This document shows positions 1 through 6,058 of a DNA stretch of 23,668 nt, one piece after another. The notes under the pieces are model-generated. The model worked only from the letters and a program-made list of their open reading frames with translations, ran no database searches and was not told the DNA's origin. Numbering within the stretch: the first letter of the stretch is position 1; every line of letters starts with the position of its first letter. Both the position numbers and the translations under genes were made by a program. Origin of the DNA: CAYNND01 sp964528735 (GTDB taxonomy: Bacteria; Patescibacteriota; Minisyncoccia; Phycocordibacterales; UBA2100); the NCBI GenBank assembly GCA_964528735.1, contig CAZGUV010000013.1:1-23668 (forward strand), given 5' to 3'.

Positions 1-38
1 CCTCAAGGTAGTGCGTCTGCCAGTTTCGCCACCTGCGC
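1..38 (-). tRNA. tRNA-Leu(GAG), 5' part only
   Basis: Read on the minus strand, the first 38 nt are the 5' end of a leucine tRNA: acceptor strand GCGCAGG, then TG, a D-arm GCG...CGC containing AAACTGGCAGA, and the anticodon arm starting CTACCTTGAGG. The anticodon reads GAG (codon CUC). The gene is cut by the window edge, so the variable arm, T-arm and 3' end are not visible. The D-arm and the position of the anticodon match the long-variable-arm leucine class. Confidence 0.85.
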
Positions 39-48
39 AATGTCGTGC

Positions 49-76
49 ATTCTACAAGCACTTTGCAAAAAGGCAA
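49..76 (-). promoter_or_regulatory. Promoter of tRNA-Leu
   Basis: On the minus strand TTGCCT (71-76) and TAGAAT (49-54) are separated by 16 nt. The predicted transcription start is a few bases before the tRNA 5' end at 38. It sits directly after the rplS terminator, so the tRNA appears to be a separate transcript. Confidence 0.55.
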
Positions 77-100
77 GAAAAAAGCCCCGAAGGGGCTTTT
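77..100 (-). terminator. Rho-independent terminator of rplS
   Basis: On the minus strand the sequence immediately after the rplS stop forms the stem AGCCCC/GGGGCT with loop TTC, flanked by A and T runs that can extend the stem, and ends in TTTTTTC. This is a canonical intrinsic terminator abutting the stop codon. Confidence 0.85.
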
Positions 101-101
101 C

Positions 102-587
102 TTATGCGGCTGTTGTTTCTGTAGGAGTTTCCTTTGCCTGAGCAGCTTCTGCAGCTGCAGCTTCTGCGGCAAGCTCTGCCTCTCCTTTTGTCGATACTCC
201 CATGATTTTCATCTTTCGGAGCGCTCGCTTTTGTTCTCGAGATACTGCCTCACGGATGTAGTAGAGCTTTGCTCGACGTACTTTTGATCGGCGTACAATC
301 TCAATCTTGTCGATGCCTGTTGCGTAGAGTGGGTATGTCTTCTCAACACCAACACCACTGGTAACTTTTCGAATAGTGAAAGATGCTCCAGCTTCAGCAC
401 CGTGCTTTGTTGCGATGCAAAGACCTTCAAACGCCTGGAGGCGATATTTTATCTTTGTTTCCTTCTTTTTCTCATCATAGACCTCTTCAGCAATTTTCTG
501 CCAAACGCGTACTGTATCGCCACTCTTGACGCCGAGGTTCTTGCGCTCCTCCATGTTTACTGGGGAAATAGTAACTCCTGATTTCAT
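102..587 (-). CDS. rplS: Large ribosomal subunit protein bL19
   Basis: bL19 lies at the interface between the 30S and 50S subunits. The 161-aa product has the family core: SGDTVRVWQKI near residues 23-33, LQAFEGLCIATKHG, a basic TIRKVTSGVGVEKTYPL block, and IDKIEIVRRSKVRRAKLYYIR. I chose the ATG at 587 rather than the TTG at 623 because the L19 homology begins there and the extra 12 residues look unrelated. Bacterial L19 is usually about 115-130 aa. The excess is an Ala/Glu-rich C-terminal tail of about 25 residues (AELAAEAAAAEAAQAKETPT), probably disordered. A weak -10-like TAGATT ends 7 nt before the ATG and no Shine-Dalgarno is visible. The gene is followed directly by an intrinsic terminator. 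Confidence 0.95.
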   Translation of the reverse strand: MKSGVTISPVNMEERKNLGVKSGDTVRVWQKIAEEVYDEKKKETKIKYRLQAFEGLCIATKHGAEAGASFTIRKVTSGVGVEKTYPLYATGIDKIEIVRRSKVRRAKLYYIREAVSREQKRALRKMKIMGVSTKGEAELAAEAAAAEAAQAKETPTETTAA

Positions 588-594
588 GGGCGGT

Positions 595-600
595 AATCTA
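595..600 (-). promoter_or_regulatory. -10 box of rplS (weak)
   Basis: TAGATT on the minus strand ends 7 nt before the ATG at 587. It matches the TANNNT pattern of other gene starts here but is a poorer hexamer, and the spacing is one base longer than usual. Confidence 0.4.
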
Positions 601-635
601 ACACATCCAACCCGAGAACGCAACTAAAGTAGGTT

Positions 636-1382
636 CTAAGCCACGATTCGCGTGAATTGCGGGGGCAATGGAGCGGTATATTCCTTTATGGTCCCATCAG
701 GGAGTGGAAATGAGAGTTTGTAGGCGTGGAGAGCAATTGTCTCGCACCCAAGACCTCCCCCCAAGCTTCCTGCATAGAGCGGATCGCTGACAATCGGATG
801 ATGAATTGCCTTCATGTGAACCCGAAGTTGGTGAGTTCTCCCTGTTTCAGGAAACATTGCAATGTAGCTGTACCCATTACTGTTCCAATCCGAAAAGTGA
901 TGAGTATTGATTGTGAGTCGTGACAACACAGAAAAGCGAGTACGCGCATCGCGCATTGTCCCCTTTGCCCCTCGTTGCGCCGAAAAGCGTCGGAAATCTG
1001 ACGAACTTCTTCCAATCGGTTTATCGACGAGACCGCTCGACTCAACGATAACACCGTGTACAAACGCGCGGTATTCCTTCTTGATTGTCCTTTCTTGAAA
1101 CTGCGTTTTCAGCCACTCATACATATCCTGATTTTTTGCTATGACAAGCGCACCTGTCGTGTCCCTATCGAGACGATGTACAATCCCTGGTCGGGGCATC
1201 GCTGTACCATCTGGTGACTGCCACGGTTCACCAACAAGCGCAATATCAGGACGTCTTTCAAGTATCCATTGCACCAAAGTTCGCAACTGTGTTTTCCCAT
1301 CTGGATGAGTCAAACATCCGACCGGTTTGTTTATCACCCAATAGGAGTCAGTCTCATCTATAACCACCACATCATCAAACAT
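636..1382 (-). CDS. RluA-family pseudouridine synthase
   Basis: Isomerises a uridine in rRNA or tRNA to pseudouridine. The 248-aa protein carries the RluA signature HRLDRDTTG at residues 69-77, with the presumed catalytic Asp72. It also has the N-terminal INKPVG strand (residues 17-22), KEYRAFVHG, and the C-terminal GRTHQLRVH motif that closes the active site. There is no N-terminal S4 domain, so it is shorter than RluC/RluD and closer in layout to RluA or TruC-type enzymes. The target uridine cannot be read from sequence. The ATG at 1382 has the -10-like hexamer TAGTAT exactly 6 nt upstream. It lies upstream of rplS on the same strand, with a gap of about 48 nt that holds a separate candidate rplS promoter. 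Confidence 0.93.
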   Translation of the reverse strand: MFDDVVVIDETDSYWVINKPVGCLTHPDGKTQLRTLVQWILERRPDIALVGEPWQSPDGTAMPRPGIVHRLDRDTTGALVIAKNQDMYEWLKTQFQERTIKKEYRAFVHGVIVESSGLVDKPIGRSSSDFRRFSAQRGAKGTMRDARTRFSVLSRLTINTHHFSDWNSNGYSYIAMFPETGRTHQLRVHMKAIHHPIVSDPLYAGSLGGGLGCETIALHAYKLSFPLPDGTIKEYTAPLPPQFTRIVA

Positions 1383-1388
1383 AAATGC

Positions 1389-1394
1389 ATACTA
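1389..1394 (-). promoter_or_regulatory. -10 box of the RluA-family gene
   Basis: TAGTAT on the minus strand, preceded by TGC (extended -10), ends 6 nt before the ATG at 1382. A leaderless transcript is predicted. Confidence 0.6.
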
Positions 1395-1409
1395 GCATAG
1401 AGGCTCCCA

Positions 1410-1438
1410 TTGTTTCAGAGGGTGTTCTATGGTACAAA
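1410..1438 (+). promoter_or_regulatory. Promoter of tRNA-Val
   Basis: TTGTTT (1410-1415) and TACAAA (1433-1438) with a 17-nt spacer. The predicted start falls just before the tRNA 5' end at 1447. Confidence 0.5.
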
Positions 1439-1446
1439 CTCCAGAC

Positions 1447-1519
1447 GCGCGATTAGCTCAGTTGGTAGAGCAATCCGTTTACACCGGAAAGGTCGGGGGT
1501 TCGAGTCCCTCATCGCGCA
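1447..1519 (+). tRNA. tRNA-Val(UAC)
   Basis: A 73-nt cloverleaf. The acceptor GCGCGAT pairs fully with ATCGCGC, the D-stem is GCTC/GAGC, the anticodon loop is TTTACAC (anticodon TAC, reads GUA), and the T-arm is GGGGG-TTCGAGT-CCCTC. The discriminator is A. The bases after it (CAAG) do not encode CCA, so CCA must be added after transcription. Position 27-43 of the anticodon stem is an A-A mismatch. Confidence 0.95.
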
Positions 1520-1523
1520 CAAG

Positions 1524-1546
1524 AAAAGCCGCATCTGCGGCTTTTT
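1524..1546 (+). terminator. Intrinsic terminator after tRNA-Val
   Basis: AAAAGCCGCA and TGCGGCTTTT are perfectly complementary around a TC loop and end in a T run. The hairpin begins 5 nt after the tRNA 3' end. Confidence 0.85.
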
Positions 1547-1560
1547 ATCTGCCGATGAGA

Positions 1561-1580
1561 AAAGCACCTTCGTGCCTTTC
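1561..1580. repeat. Small hairpin downstream of tRNA-Val
   Basis: AAAAGCAC/GTGCCTTT forms an 8-bp stem around CTTC. On the minus strand it is slightly better paired (one G-U) and ends in CTTTTC, so it could be a weak minus-strand terminator, but no minus-strand gene upstream needs one. Confidence 0.35.
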
Positions 1581-1582
1581 GA

Positions 1583-1594
1583 AGGGACTCGAAC
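1583..1594 (-). repeat. Inverted copy of the tRNA-Val T-arm
   Basis: The 12 nt GTTCGAGTCCCT of the tRNA-Val T-arm (1499-1510) recur here on the opposite strand. The rest of the 200-nt stretch between the tRNA terminator and the transporter promoter shows no supported gene. The acceptor and D-arm halves of a tRNA are absent, so this is not a second tRNA. Confidence 0.6.
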
Positions 1595-1693
1595 GGCGGA
1601 GGCATATTTTGTACACAAAACAGTCGAACTGCGTCCAGCAACACTTAGGTGATTCAACTTAGTGATCGCGGGACGAGTCTCATTGCTTAAAAT

Positions 1694-1722
1694 AAGACAA
1701 TTTCCGCACCATTTGCTATACT
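1694..1722 (+). promoter_or_regulatory. Promoter of the VIT-family transporter
   Basis: AAGACA (1694-1699), a 17-nt spacer and an extended -10 TGC-TATACT (hexamer 1717-1722), followed by exactly 6 nt and then ATG at 1729. The start of transcription should coincide with the start codon. Confidence 0.65.
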
Positions 1723-1728
1723 GCGCTT

Positions 1729-2247
1729 ATGCATCAACTCGTTCAATACACCCGAAAATATATCGGTGAAATCGTGTACGGCTCAATCGATGGTACGGTC
1801 ACAACATTCGCGATTATCGCAGGCACTGCAGCAGCGTCACTTCCACCTCAGATTGTTCTTATCCTCGGATTTTCAAACGTACTCGCTGATGGTTTTTCAA
1901 TGGCTTCATCAAATTATCTATCTGCAAAGGCGTCAGCAGAGCGTGACGGATCAGTGCAGAGTACGCGCGCCGCACTCATGGCATCGTTTGCAACCTTCTT
2001 TTCTTTCATCACGATTGGGTCGATACCCGTACTCCCCTACATTGCTGCGCTGCTTAACATGCTCGACAGACCTTTCTTCGTCTCAACTCTCGCTACCGGT
2101 CTCACTTTTGTTGGTATTGGCTACGCACGAAGTTTCTTGACTGGAGGTAGCAGCATCCGCGCTGCTGTAGAGACACTCTGCATCGGTGCTACTGCAGCAC
2201 TCGTTGCATACGGAGTCGGAACATGGATTGATAGTTTGGTGCATTAA
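1729..2247 (+). CDS. VIT1/CCC1-type iron or manganese transporter
   Basis: An integral membrane protein of 172 aa predicted to move Fe2+ or Mn2+ across the cytoplasmic membrane. Family marks are YGSIDGTVTTFAIIAG near residues 18-33 and GFSNVLADGFSMASSNYLS near residues 48-66, which are the two conserved first-helix motifs with their Asp residues. About five hydrophobic segments can be seen. It is shorter than plant VIT1 and yeast Ccc1 (roughly 250-320 aa) and lacks most of the cytoplasmic metal-binding insert between TM2 and TM3, like many short prokaryotic members. The ATG has a strong extended -10 six nt upstream. It stands alone between two tRNA genes. Substrate is inferred from family only. 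Confidence 0.88.
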   Translation: MHQLVQYTRKYIGEIVYGSIDGTVTTFAIIAGTAAASLPPQIVLILGFSNVLADGFSMASSNYLSAKASAERDGSVQSTRAALMASFATFFSFITIGSIPVLPYIAALLNMLDRPFFVSTLATGLTFVGIGYARSFLTGGSSIRAAVETLCIGATAALVAYGVGTWIDSLVH

Positions 2248-2311
2248 AAGCCCCCATCTCTTTCATGCAAAGTATTGTCTTTCTTGAGCGGAATTGAGGT
2301 ATACATGCTTC

Positions 2312-2340
2312 TTGTGCATTCTACTTCTTACAGTTAGTAT
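2312..2340 (+). promoter_or_regulatory. Promoter of tRNA-Arg(UCU)
   Basis: TTGTGC (2312-2317), 17-nt spacer, TAGTAT (2335-2340). The predicted start is within 1-3 nt of the mature tRNA 5' end at 2349. Confidence 0.6.
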
Positions 2341-2348
2341 GCCTCGAC

Positions 2349-2420
2349 GCCCCTGTAGTTCAATGGATAGAACTGCGGACTTCTAAGCCGTTAATGTAGG
2401 TTCGATTCCTACCGGGGGCA
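2349..2420 (+). tRNA. tRNA-Arg(UCU)
   Basis: A 72-nt cloverleaf. The acceptor GCCCCTG pairs with CGGGGGC (one G-U), the D-stem is GTTC/GAAC, and the anticodon loop CTTCTAA gives anticodon TCT (reads AGA). The T-arm is GTAGG-TTCGATT-CCTAC. Discriminator A; no encoded CCA. The last anticodon-stem pair (31-39) is A-G rather than Watson-Crick. The pil operon ends 15 nt away on the opposite strand. Confidence 0.95.
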
Positions 2421-2435
2421 CAGAGTAAACCAGCA

Positions 2436-2834
2436 CTAGCGAAGCTCTGGCTTTTCGTCTTCTGGAAGAGAAGGCATTTCTATAGGTCGATTATTTGTTG
2501 GCTTATCTTTTGCGTCAGCTGGTGCTGTTACAGGCGGCTGAATTTTTTCAAGCTCTATATAAAAACTAGATCGCTTATTTTCAACATACACTTGCGCATC
2601 TTTGTATGTCGCAGGGTCATACATGAGCAAAACTTCTTCGTCGAGTTTTTTCTCCTGCTGTGTTTTCTGCCCTTCCATTCCAAGACGCACATTAGTGTAC
2701 ACATACGAAGCGCCGATAAGCTCAGCGAGTAGTGTCAGCGTACATACGCATAATATAAGCACCCACAAAACAGGCGCACGTGGTGTATCTGCAATGCTTT
2801 GAAGACTCGCGAGTATGTGCTTGATATGTTCCAT
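2436..2834 (-). CDS. One-TM protein, fourth gene of the pilMNO operon
   Basis: No family is recognised with confidence. The 132-aa product has a short N-terminal cytoplasmic stretch, one membrane helix (about residues 22-43, VLWVLILCVCTLTLLAELIGASYVY), a charged outer region with possible coiled coil, and a Pro-rich C-terminus (ending PSLPEDEKPELR). It starts 2 nt after the pilO stop (TAA-gt-ATG), so translation is probably coupled. Position and layout suggest a pilus inner-membrane platform component that could stand where PilP sits in proteobacterial pilMNOP. There is no lipobox and no visible PilP similarity, so that role is inference only. An AGGAGG run lies 15 nt before the start, inside the pilO codons, which is too distant for a normal Shine-Dalgarno. 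Confidence 0.75.
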   Translation of the reverse strand: MEHIKHILASLQSIADTPRAPVLWVLILCVCTLTLLAELIGASYVYTNVRLGMEGQKTQQEKKLDEEVLLMYDPATYKDAQVYVENKRSSFYIELEKIQPPVTAPADAKDKPTNNRPIEMPSLPEDEKPELR

Positions 2835-2836
2835 AC

Positions 2837-3466
2837 TTATTCTTTACTTCCTCCTCGTTCTGTTAAGGTAGGCAAAAACACGACAACATTACTCACCCAA
2901 TCAGAAGAAGCGTTTGTTCCTGCATCACGAGTGCGGAGTGATACTGATTCCGCGTTACTTAGTACCGGTAACTGCTCAAGGAGTTTAATGGTCTGGATTA
3001 GCGAATCCTGAGAACCTCGCAGCTCAAGTGATACAGAGACAGAGGCGAGCCCTTTTGGCTGAGGTAGCGACGATACTTCTGAACCTCCAGAAGGAGTCGT
3101 GCCTTCTTCATCTGCACTTCTGCGCGAGCGTTTTTTTGTTTGAGGCGCACTCTCGGTTATACCGAGCACCTTTATCGATGTGCCTGTCCGTTTGCGTATC
3201 TGTTCAATATCGTCAAACACATGCACGAGTGTAGATTTGCCGACAAACGCGCTGCGAATAGCCTCGCGCTGTTCTCGGGTTGTTCGTGCAAGTGCATACA
3301 CTTTCGTATCCATGATGAGCGCAGTTTCATTCCGCGAGTTTGCGGGAGAGAAAATATTTGTTGCATGTGTCGTCAATGCACGGATAGAAAATGCATACAC
3401 TGAGACACACACAAGAGTGAGAACAACTCCAATAAGCCAGCCCCATGTGCGAATAGTGTTCATCAT
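2837..3466 (-). CDS. pilO: PilO-like type IV pilus assembly protein
   Basis: In type IV pilus and type II secretion systems PilO pairs with PilN in the inner membrane and links the cytoplasmic PilM to the rest of the machine. The 209-aa product has one N-terminal membrane helix (about residues 8-30) followed by an extracytoplasmic region with LVHVFDDIEQIRKRTGTSIKVLGITESAP and a C-terminal ferredoxin-like half (SVSLELRGSQDSLIQTIKLLEQLPVLSNAESVSL). That half matches the usual PilO pattern of a strand, a helix, and a 'small-scale residual' strand. A Ser/Arg/Gly-rich linker separates the two. The start overlaps the pilN stop (ATGATG across TGA). Sequence similarity alone is weak; the gene order pilM-pilN-pilO supports the name. 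Confidence 0.8.
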   Translation of the reverse strand: MMNTIRTWGWLIGVVLTLVCVSVYAFSIRALTTHATNIFSPANSRNETALIMDTKVYALARTTREQREAIRSAFVGKSTLVHVFDDIEQIRKRTGTSIKVLGITESAPQTKKRSRRSADEEGTTPSGGSEVSSLPQPKGLASVSVSLELRGSQDSLIQTIKLLEQLPVLSNAESVSLRTRDAGTNASSDWVSNVVVFLPTLTERGGSKE

Positions 3467-4002
3467 AGTGGTATTTGAATAGTCACTGTAAAGACAAACA
3501 CGCCCTCGCGCCCAGCAAGATCTCCGATAGGAAGCACGACACTTTCAAAGAGCGGTACTGACTCCAGCGCTCTGACGAAAGAGACAAGATGTTCTCGAGT
3601 CTCTGTTCTCCCCCGAATCGCGAGGGTATTGCTCGCCTCACCGCGAGCAAAAGTCATGTCATCAATACGAATTGCCGGATGTTGTACGAGTACCGCATCA
3701 AGCGCACTGTACACATCTGAAAATGTTTTTGACTTAGTGAATTTCTGTACATACTGAGCGACAACAGCATCGTCTTCGAGTTCCACCTGCATCTCTTCTG
3801 CAAGTTCATGAGTTTTTTGCTCTGTCTTCACTTGTTCTGGATCTTTAGCGACCCGAATCATCGTAAACGAATACGCCGGAATAAGTGTGAGTAGTCCGAT
3901 AATGAGCAGGAGCACTGACGCGACTCCCCACACAAACGCCGCACTATTGAGTACTCGCTTTCGATGGAAACCACGCATGTCTTCTGGGAGTAGGTTCAGC
4001 AT
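3463..4002 (-). CDS. pilN: PilN-like type IV pilus assembly protein
   Basis: Bitopic inner-membrane protein of the pilus alignment complex. The first residues MLNLLPEDMRGFHRKR resemble the conserved PilN N-terminal motif (INLLP) that docks into PilM. A membrane helix follows (about residues 20-45), then a charged coiled-coil stretch (DPEQVKTEQKTHELAEEMQVELEDD) and a C-terminal ferredoxin-like domain (IRIDDMTFARGEASNTLAIRGRTETREHLVSFVRALE). I prefer the ATG at 4002, 1 nt after the pilM stop (TAA-t-ATG), over the GTG at 4011 that overlaps pilM, because it matches the start rule of the other internal operon genes. With that start it has 179 aa. Confidence 0.85.
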   Translation of the reverse strand: MLNLLPEDMRGFHRKRVLNSAAFVWGVASVLLLIIGLLTLIPAYSFTMIRVAKDPEQVKTEQKTHELAEEMQVELEDDAVVAQYVQKFTKSKTFSDVYSALDAVLVQHPAIRIDDMTFARGEASNTLAIRGRTETREHLVSFVRALESVPLFESVVLPIGDLAGREGVFVFTVTIQIPL

Positions 4003-4003
4003 A

Positions 4004-5113
4004 TTATTCACTTATGTTGCGCATCAAAAGCCCTACCGAAGTCGCGAGGCGCAGCGAGTCAGGACGAGAGACCGTTGGAATGTGTTGATCATACGAAAAG
4101 AGTTTGTGCCAGACATCACCGAGCTCAACAGGCACACGCAGCTCACTCGCCACCCACTCAGCAAACCCCGGGACACCAATTTCCCCACCGCACAATATAA
4201 TTTTACTGATTGGTGGTGTTGGGACTTCTGATGTTGGATGCGACTCAGATAAAAAGTGTATATACCCCCGTATTTTTGTAGACCAATCAGAAAGACATGC
4301 GTTCATGAGTGGCTGGACTTGTGGGTATAGCTCTCGTACCGCAAGACCATGCTGAAGTTTGAGCGCCTCAGCCTTTGAAATATCATTTTCTGCGATCGAA
4401 AGGAGTGCCTCGGTAGTGCACTTTCCTCCCTCCTCAATAGTCGAAGTAGAAATTGGCACCCCATTCAATACCGCGGTTATGCCTGTTCGCGTCCTCCCCA
4501 CATCTATCAAGAGCACAGTCCCCGTACTATCATCAGGCACACACGCACGAACGGCGGCATGGACTTCAGTCTCAAGTGCTCGAACAGAAAATCCTGCACG
4601 AGATACAGCTTCAAGGTACCCTTCACTCTTTTTTGAATCATACGCGGTCACACTAATGTACCGAGCCTTTCCCTCAACACGTGGAATCGTCACAAAATCA
4701 TAGACGACCTGTTGTTGAGGAAGTGGCACGTGTTCAGACATGCTAAATTCAACTGCCGCGCGAACTTGTTCTGCAGTCTGTGATGCCGAAAGCGAGATGG
4801 GATAAATATAAGCAAATTCTTCAGGGAGTGATACATAGACTTCGCCTGCACTGTGACGCACGCCAATTCCCTTTAGTATTTTTGTGAGCTCTTCTGGCTT
4901 TGCGATATCGCCCGCTTTTATAACTCCAGGAGGAAGCTGTACTTGCACAAACTCGTCAGGAACAAGCATATTCCCTTTTCGTGTAAGAGATAGGTATTTT
5001 ACTGATGATTCAGAAATATCGAGCGCTGCAGCCAATGGATTCATGAACTGTGGTGGAGGGAAAAAGCTCGACAACACCGTGCTTGTTTTATGAATGAAAG
5101 ACTGCGACACCAT
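4004..5113 (-). CDS. pilM: PilM, actin-like type IV pilus assembly ATPase
   Basis: Cytoplasmic actin/FtsA-fold protein that binds ATP and the N-terminus of PilN. The 369-aa product has the phosphate-1-like strand ALDISESSVKYLSL (residues about 29-42), the SHS2-like insertion with VYVSLPEEFAYIYPISL and VEFSMSEHVPLPQQQVVYDF, the phosphate-2 motif LLIDVGRTRTGITAV, and the adenosine motif IILCGGEIGVPGFAEWV. All are typical of PilM. It heads a four-gene minus-strand operon (pilM-pilN-pilO-orf). The ATG at 5113 has an extended -10 TGC-TATACT exactly 6 nt upstream. An internal ATG about 22 codons in (MNPLAAALDIS) would match shorter family members, but the promoter position supports 5113. Confidence 0.92.
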   Translation of the reverse strand: MVSQSFIHKTSTVLSSFFPPPQFMNPLAAALDISESSVKYLSLTRKGNMLVPDEFVQVQLPPGVIKAGDIAKPEELTKILKGIGVRHSAGEVYVSLPEEFAYIYPISLSASQTAEQVRAAVEFSMSEHVPLPQQQVVYDFVTIPRVEGKARYISVTAYDSKKSEGYLEAVSRAGFSVRALETEVHAAVRACVPDDSTGTVLLIDVGRTRTGITAVLNGVPISTSTIEEGGKCTTEALLSIAENDISKAEALKLQHGLAVRELYPQVQPLMNACLSDWSTKIRGYIHFLSESHPTSEVPTPPISKIILCGGEIGVPGFAEWVASELRVPVELGDVWHKLFSYDQHIPTVSRPDSLRLATSVGLLMRNISE

Positions 5114-5119
5114 GCATCG

Positions 5120-5125
5120 AGTATA
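5120..5125 (-). promoter_or_regulatory. -10 box of the pilM operon
   Basis: Minus-strand TGC-TATACT (extended -10) followed by 6 nt and the ATG at 5113. No -35 is evident at 16-18 nt. Confidence 0.65.
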
Positions 5126-5169
5126 GCATCGCCCTCATCATTGAGCGCCGTTCTGTACACAGAATGAAT

Positions 5170-5544
5170 CTACCGAATGCAGGTACCAGGTGGTACAGCA
5201 ATATCAGGATGCATTAACGCAAATCCTGAACCAGGAGTGTTCGCGTCAAACGACATTGCAAGTAACATCCCCTGACTCTCTACTCCTTTTATAATGCGCG
5301 GTTCAAGATTGACTATGTATGGTACTTGGAGTCCAACAAGAGACTCTGGGTTTCGAAACTCCTTAATTCCTGAAACTATAGTGCGTGTGCCGAGAGCACC
5401 AAAATCAATAGTGCATTTGAGAAGTTTATCTGTATCGGGCACTGGTTCGACTGTCAGAATAGTACCGATACGAATATCCATCTTAGAAAAGTCCTCGTAT
5501 TTAATAACGGGCTTTGTTGCTGTTACAAGTGATGCTGGTTCCAT
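5170..5544 (-). CDS. Stand-alone tRNA-binding OB-fold protein (CsaA / MetRS C-terminal type)
   Basis: A single tRNA-binding domain of the kind appended to methionyl-tRNA synthetase and found alone as CsaA or Arc1p/Trbp111-like proteins. The 124-aa product has the family motifs KMDIRIGTILTVEPVPDTDKLLKCTIDFG, RTIVSGIKEF and the Gly/Ser loop KGVESQGMLLA, covering almost its whole length. I chose the ATG at 5544 over an in-frame GTG at 5559 because a -10-like TACTAT ends exactly 6 nt before it and the GTG would lie within that promoter. Whether it delivers tRNA to a synthetase or acts as a structure-specific tRNA binder cannot be told from sequence. It lies 40 bp downstream of ruvX with its own promoter. 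Confidence 0.9.
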   Translation of the reverse strand: MEPASLVTATKPVIKYEDFSKMDIRIGTILTVEPVPDTDKLLKCTIDFGALGTRTIVSGIKEFRNPESLVGLQVPYIVNLEPRIIKGVESQGMLLAMSFDANTPGSGFALMHPDIAVPPGTCIR

Positions 5545-5550
5545 AGTGGC

Positions 5551-5556
5551 ATAGTA
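5551..5556 (-). promoter_or_regulatory. -10 box of the tRNA-binding protein gene
   Basis: TACTAT on the minus strand ending 6 nt before the ATG at 5544, within the 40-bp gap after ruvX. Confidence 0.5.
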
Positions 5557-5584
5557 CACGCATCCCTATGAAAGATGCAACTAA

Positions 5585-6016
5585 CTACGCACTCTCATTA
5601 TCAAGTACTGATTGCAAAATGAGCGCAGCTGCAGTTGCGTCTACGTGTCGAGTCCCTGCACGGCGTCGCTGTCGAGACACTGCACCGCGCGGAGCTCCTT
5701 CTTCAAATGAGTGGAGTCTGCGTGCGTGCGCAGACGTGTAGCCCTCCCATGCAAAGATGACATCGTGACCAGCCTTTCGTATCACATCACCAAGAGATTG
5801 CGCATGCTCTGCAACTGGGTTTTTTGTGTTGCTACGACTGACCGAATCACCAATTACAACCCTCTCAATCCCCTCATCCACGATGAGTTGTAGTATTTTT
5901 GCAGTACTCCCCTCTTGAACTTCAACAACACTATAAGGAAAGGCAACCGAGCCGCCCATGTCTGAAAGCGCAATACCGATACGTTTTGTGCCGACATCTA
6001 TCCCCATATATTTCAT
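5585..6016 (-). CDS. ruvX: RuvX/YqgF-type RNase H-fold nuclease
   Basis: Family members act in 16S rRNA 5' maturation or as Holliday-junction resolvases. The 143-aa product keeps the acidic active-site positions: Asp in MGIDVGTKRIGIALSD near the N-terminus, Glu in FAWEGYTSAHARRL, and Asp in RHVDATAAALILQSVL near the C-terminus. The usual 'GLP' loop after the third strand is replaced by VVIGDSVSRSNTKNP, and the usual Asp before the Glu (VDERLTT) is Trp. These are two deviations from the common pattern. The ATG at 6016 was chosen because MKYMGIDVG is the family N-terminus and TATACT lies exactly 6 nt upstream. Its promoter is divergent from the next gene, with 42 bp between the start codons. 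Confidence 0.92.
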   Translation of the reverse strand: MKYMGIDVGTKRIGIALSDMGGSVAFPYSVVEVQEGSTAKILQLIVDEGIERVVIGDSVSRSNTKNPVAEHAQSLGDVIRKAGHDVIFAWEGYTSAHARRLHSFEEGAPRGAVSRQRRRAGTRHVDATAAALILQSVLDNESA

Positions 6017-6022
6017 CGAAAC

Positions 6023-6028
6023 AGTATA
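6023..6028 (-). promoter_or_regulatory. -10 box of ruvX
   Basis: TATACT on the minus strand with 6 nt to the ATG at 6016. Its -35 region would overlap the -10 of the divergent gene. Confidence 0.6.
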
Positions 6029-6046
6029 CAAGACCCGCGAGCATCG

Positions 6047-6052
6047 TACACT
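6047..6052 (+). promoter_or_regulatory. -10 box of the DUF3298-like gene
   Basis: TACACT followed by AGATGC (6 nt) and ATG at 6059. It is back-to-back with the ruvX -10, only 18 bp away. Confidence 0.5.
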
Positions 6053-6058
6053 AGATGC

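Noticed and set aside
1427..1657. 76-aa open frame on the minus strand (contains MRDSNPRPFRCKRIALPTEL)
   Set aside because: Antisense translation of tRNA-Val, another recurrent artefact; no promoter or homology of its own.
2846..2851. AGGAGG as Shine-Dalgarno for the gene starting at 2834
   Set aside because: It is 15 nt from the ATG, encodes Arg-Gly-Gly of pilO, and the gene fits the stop-start coupling pattern without it.
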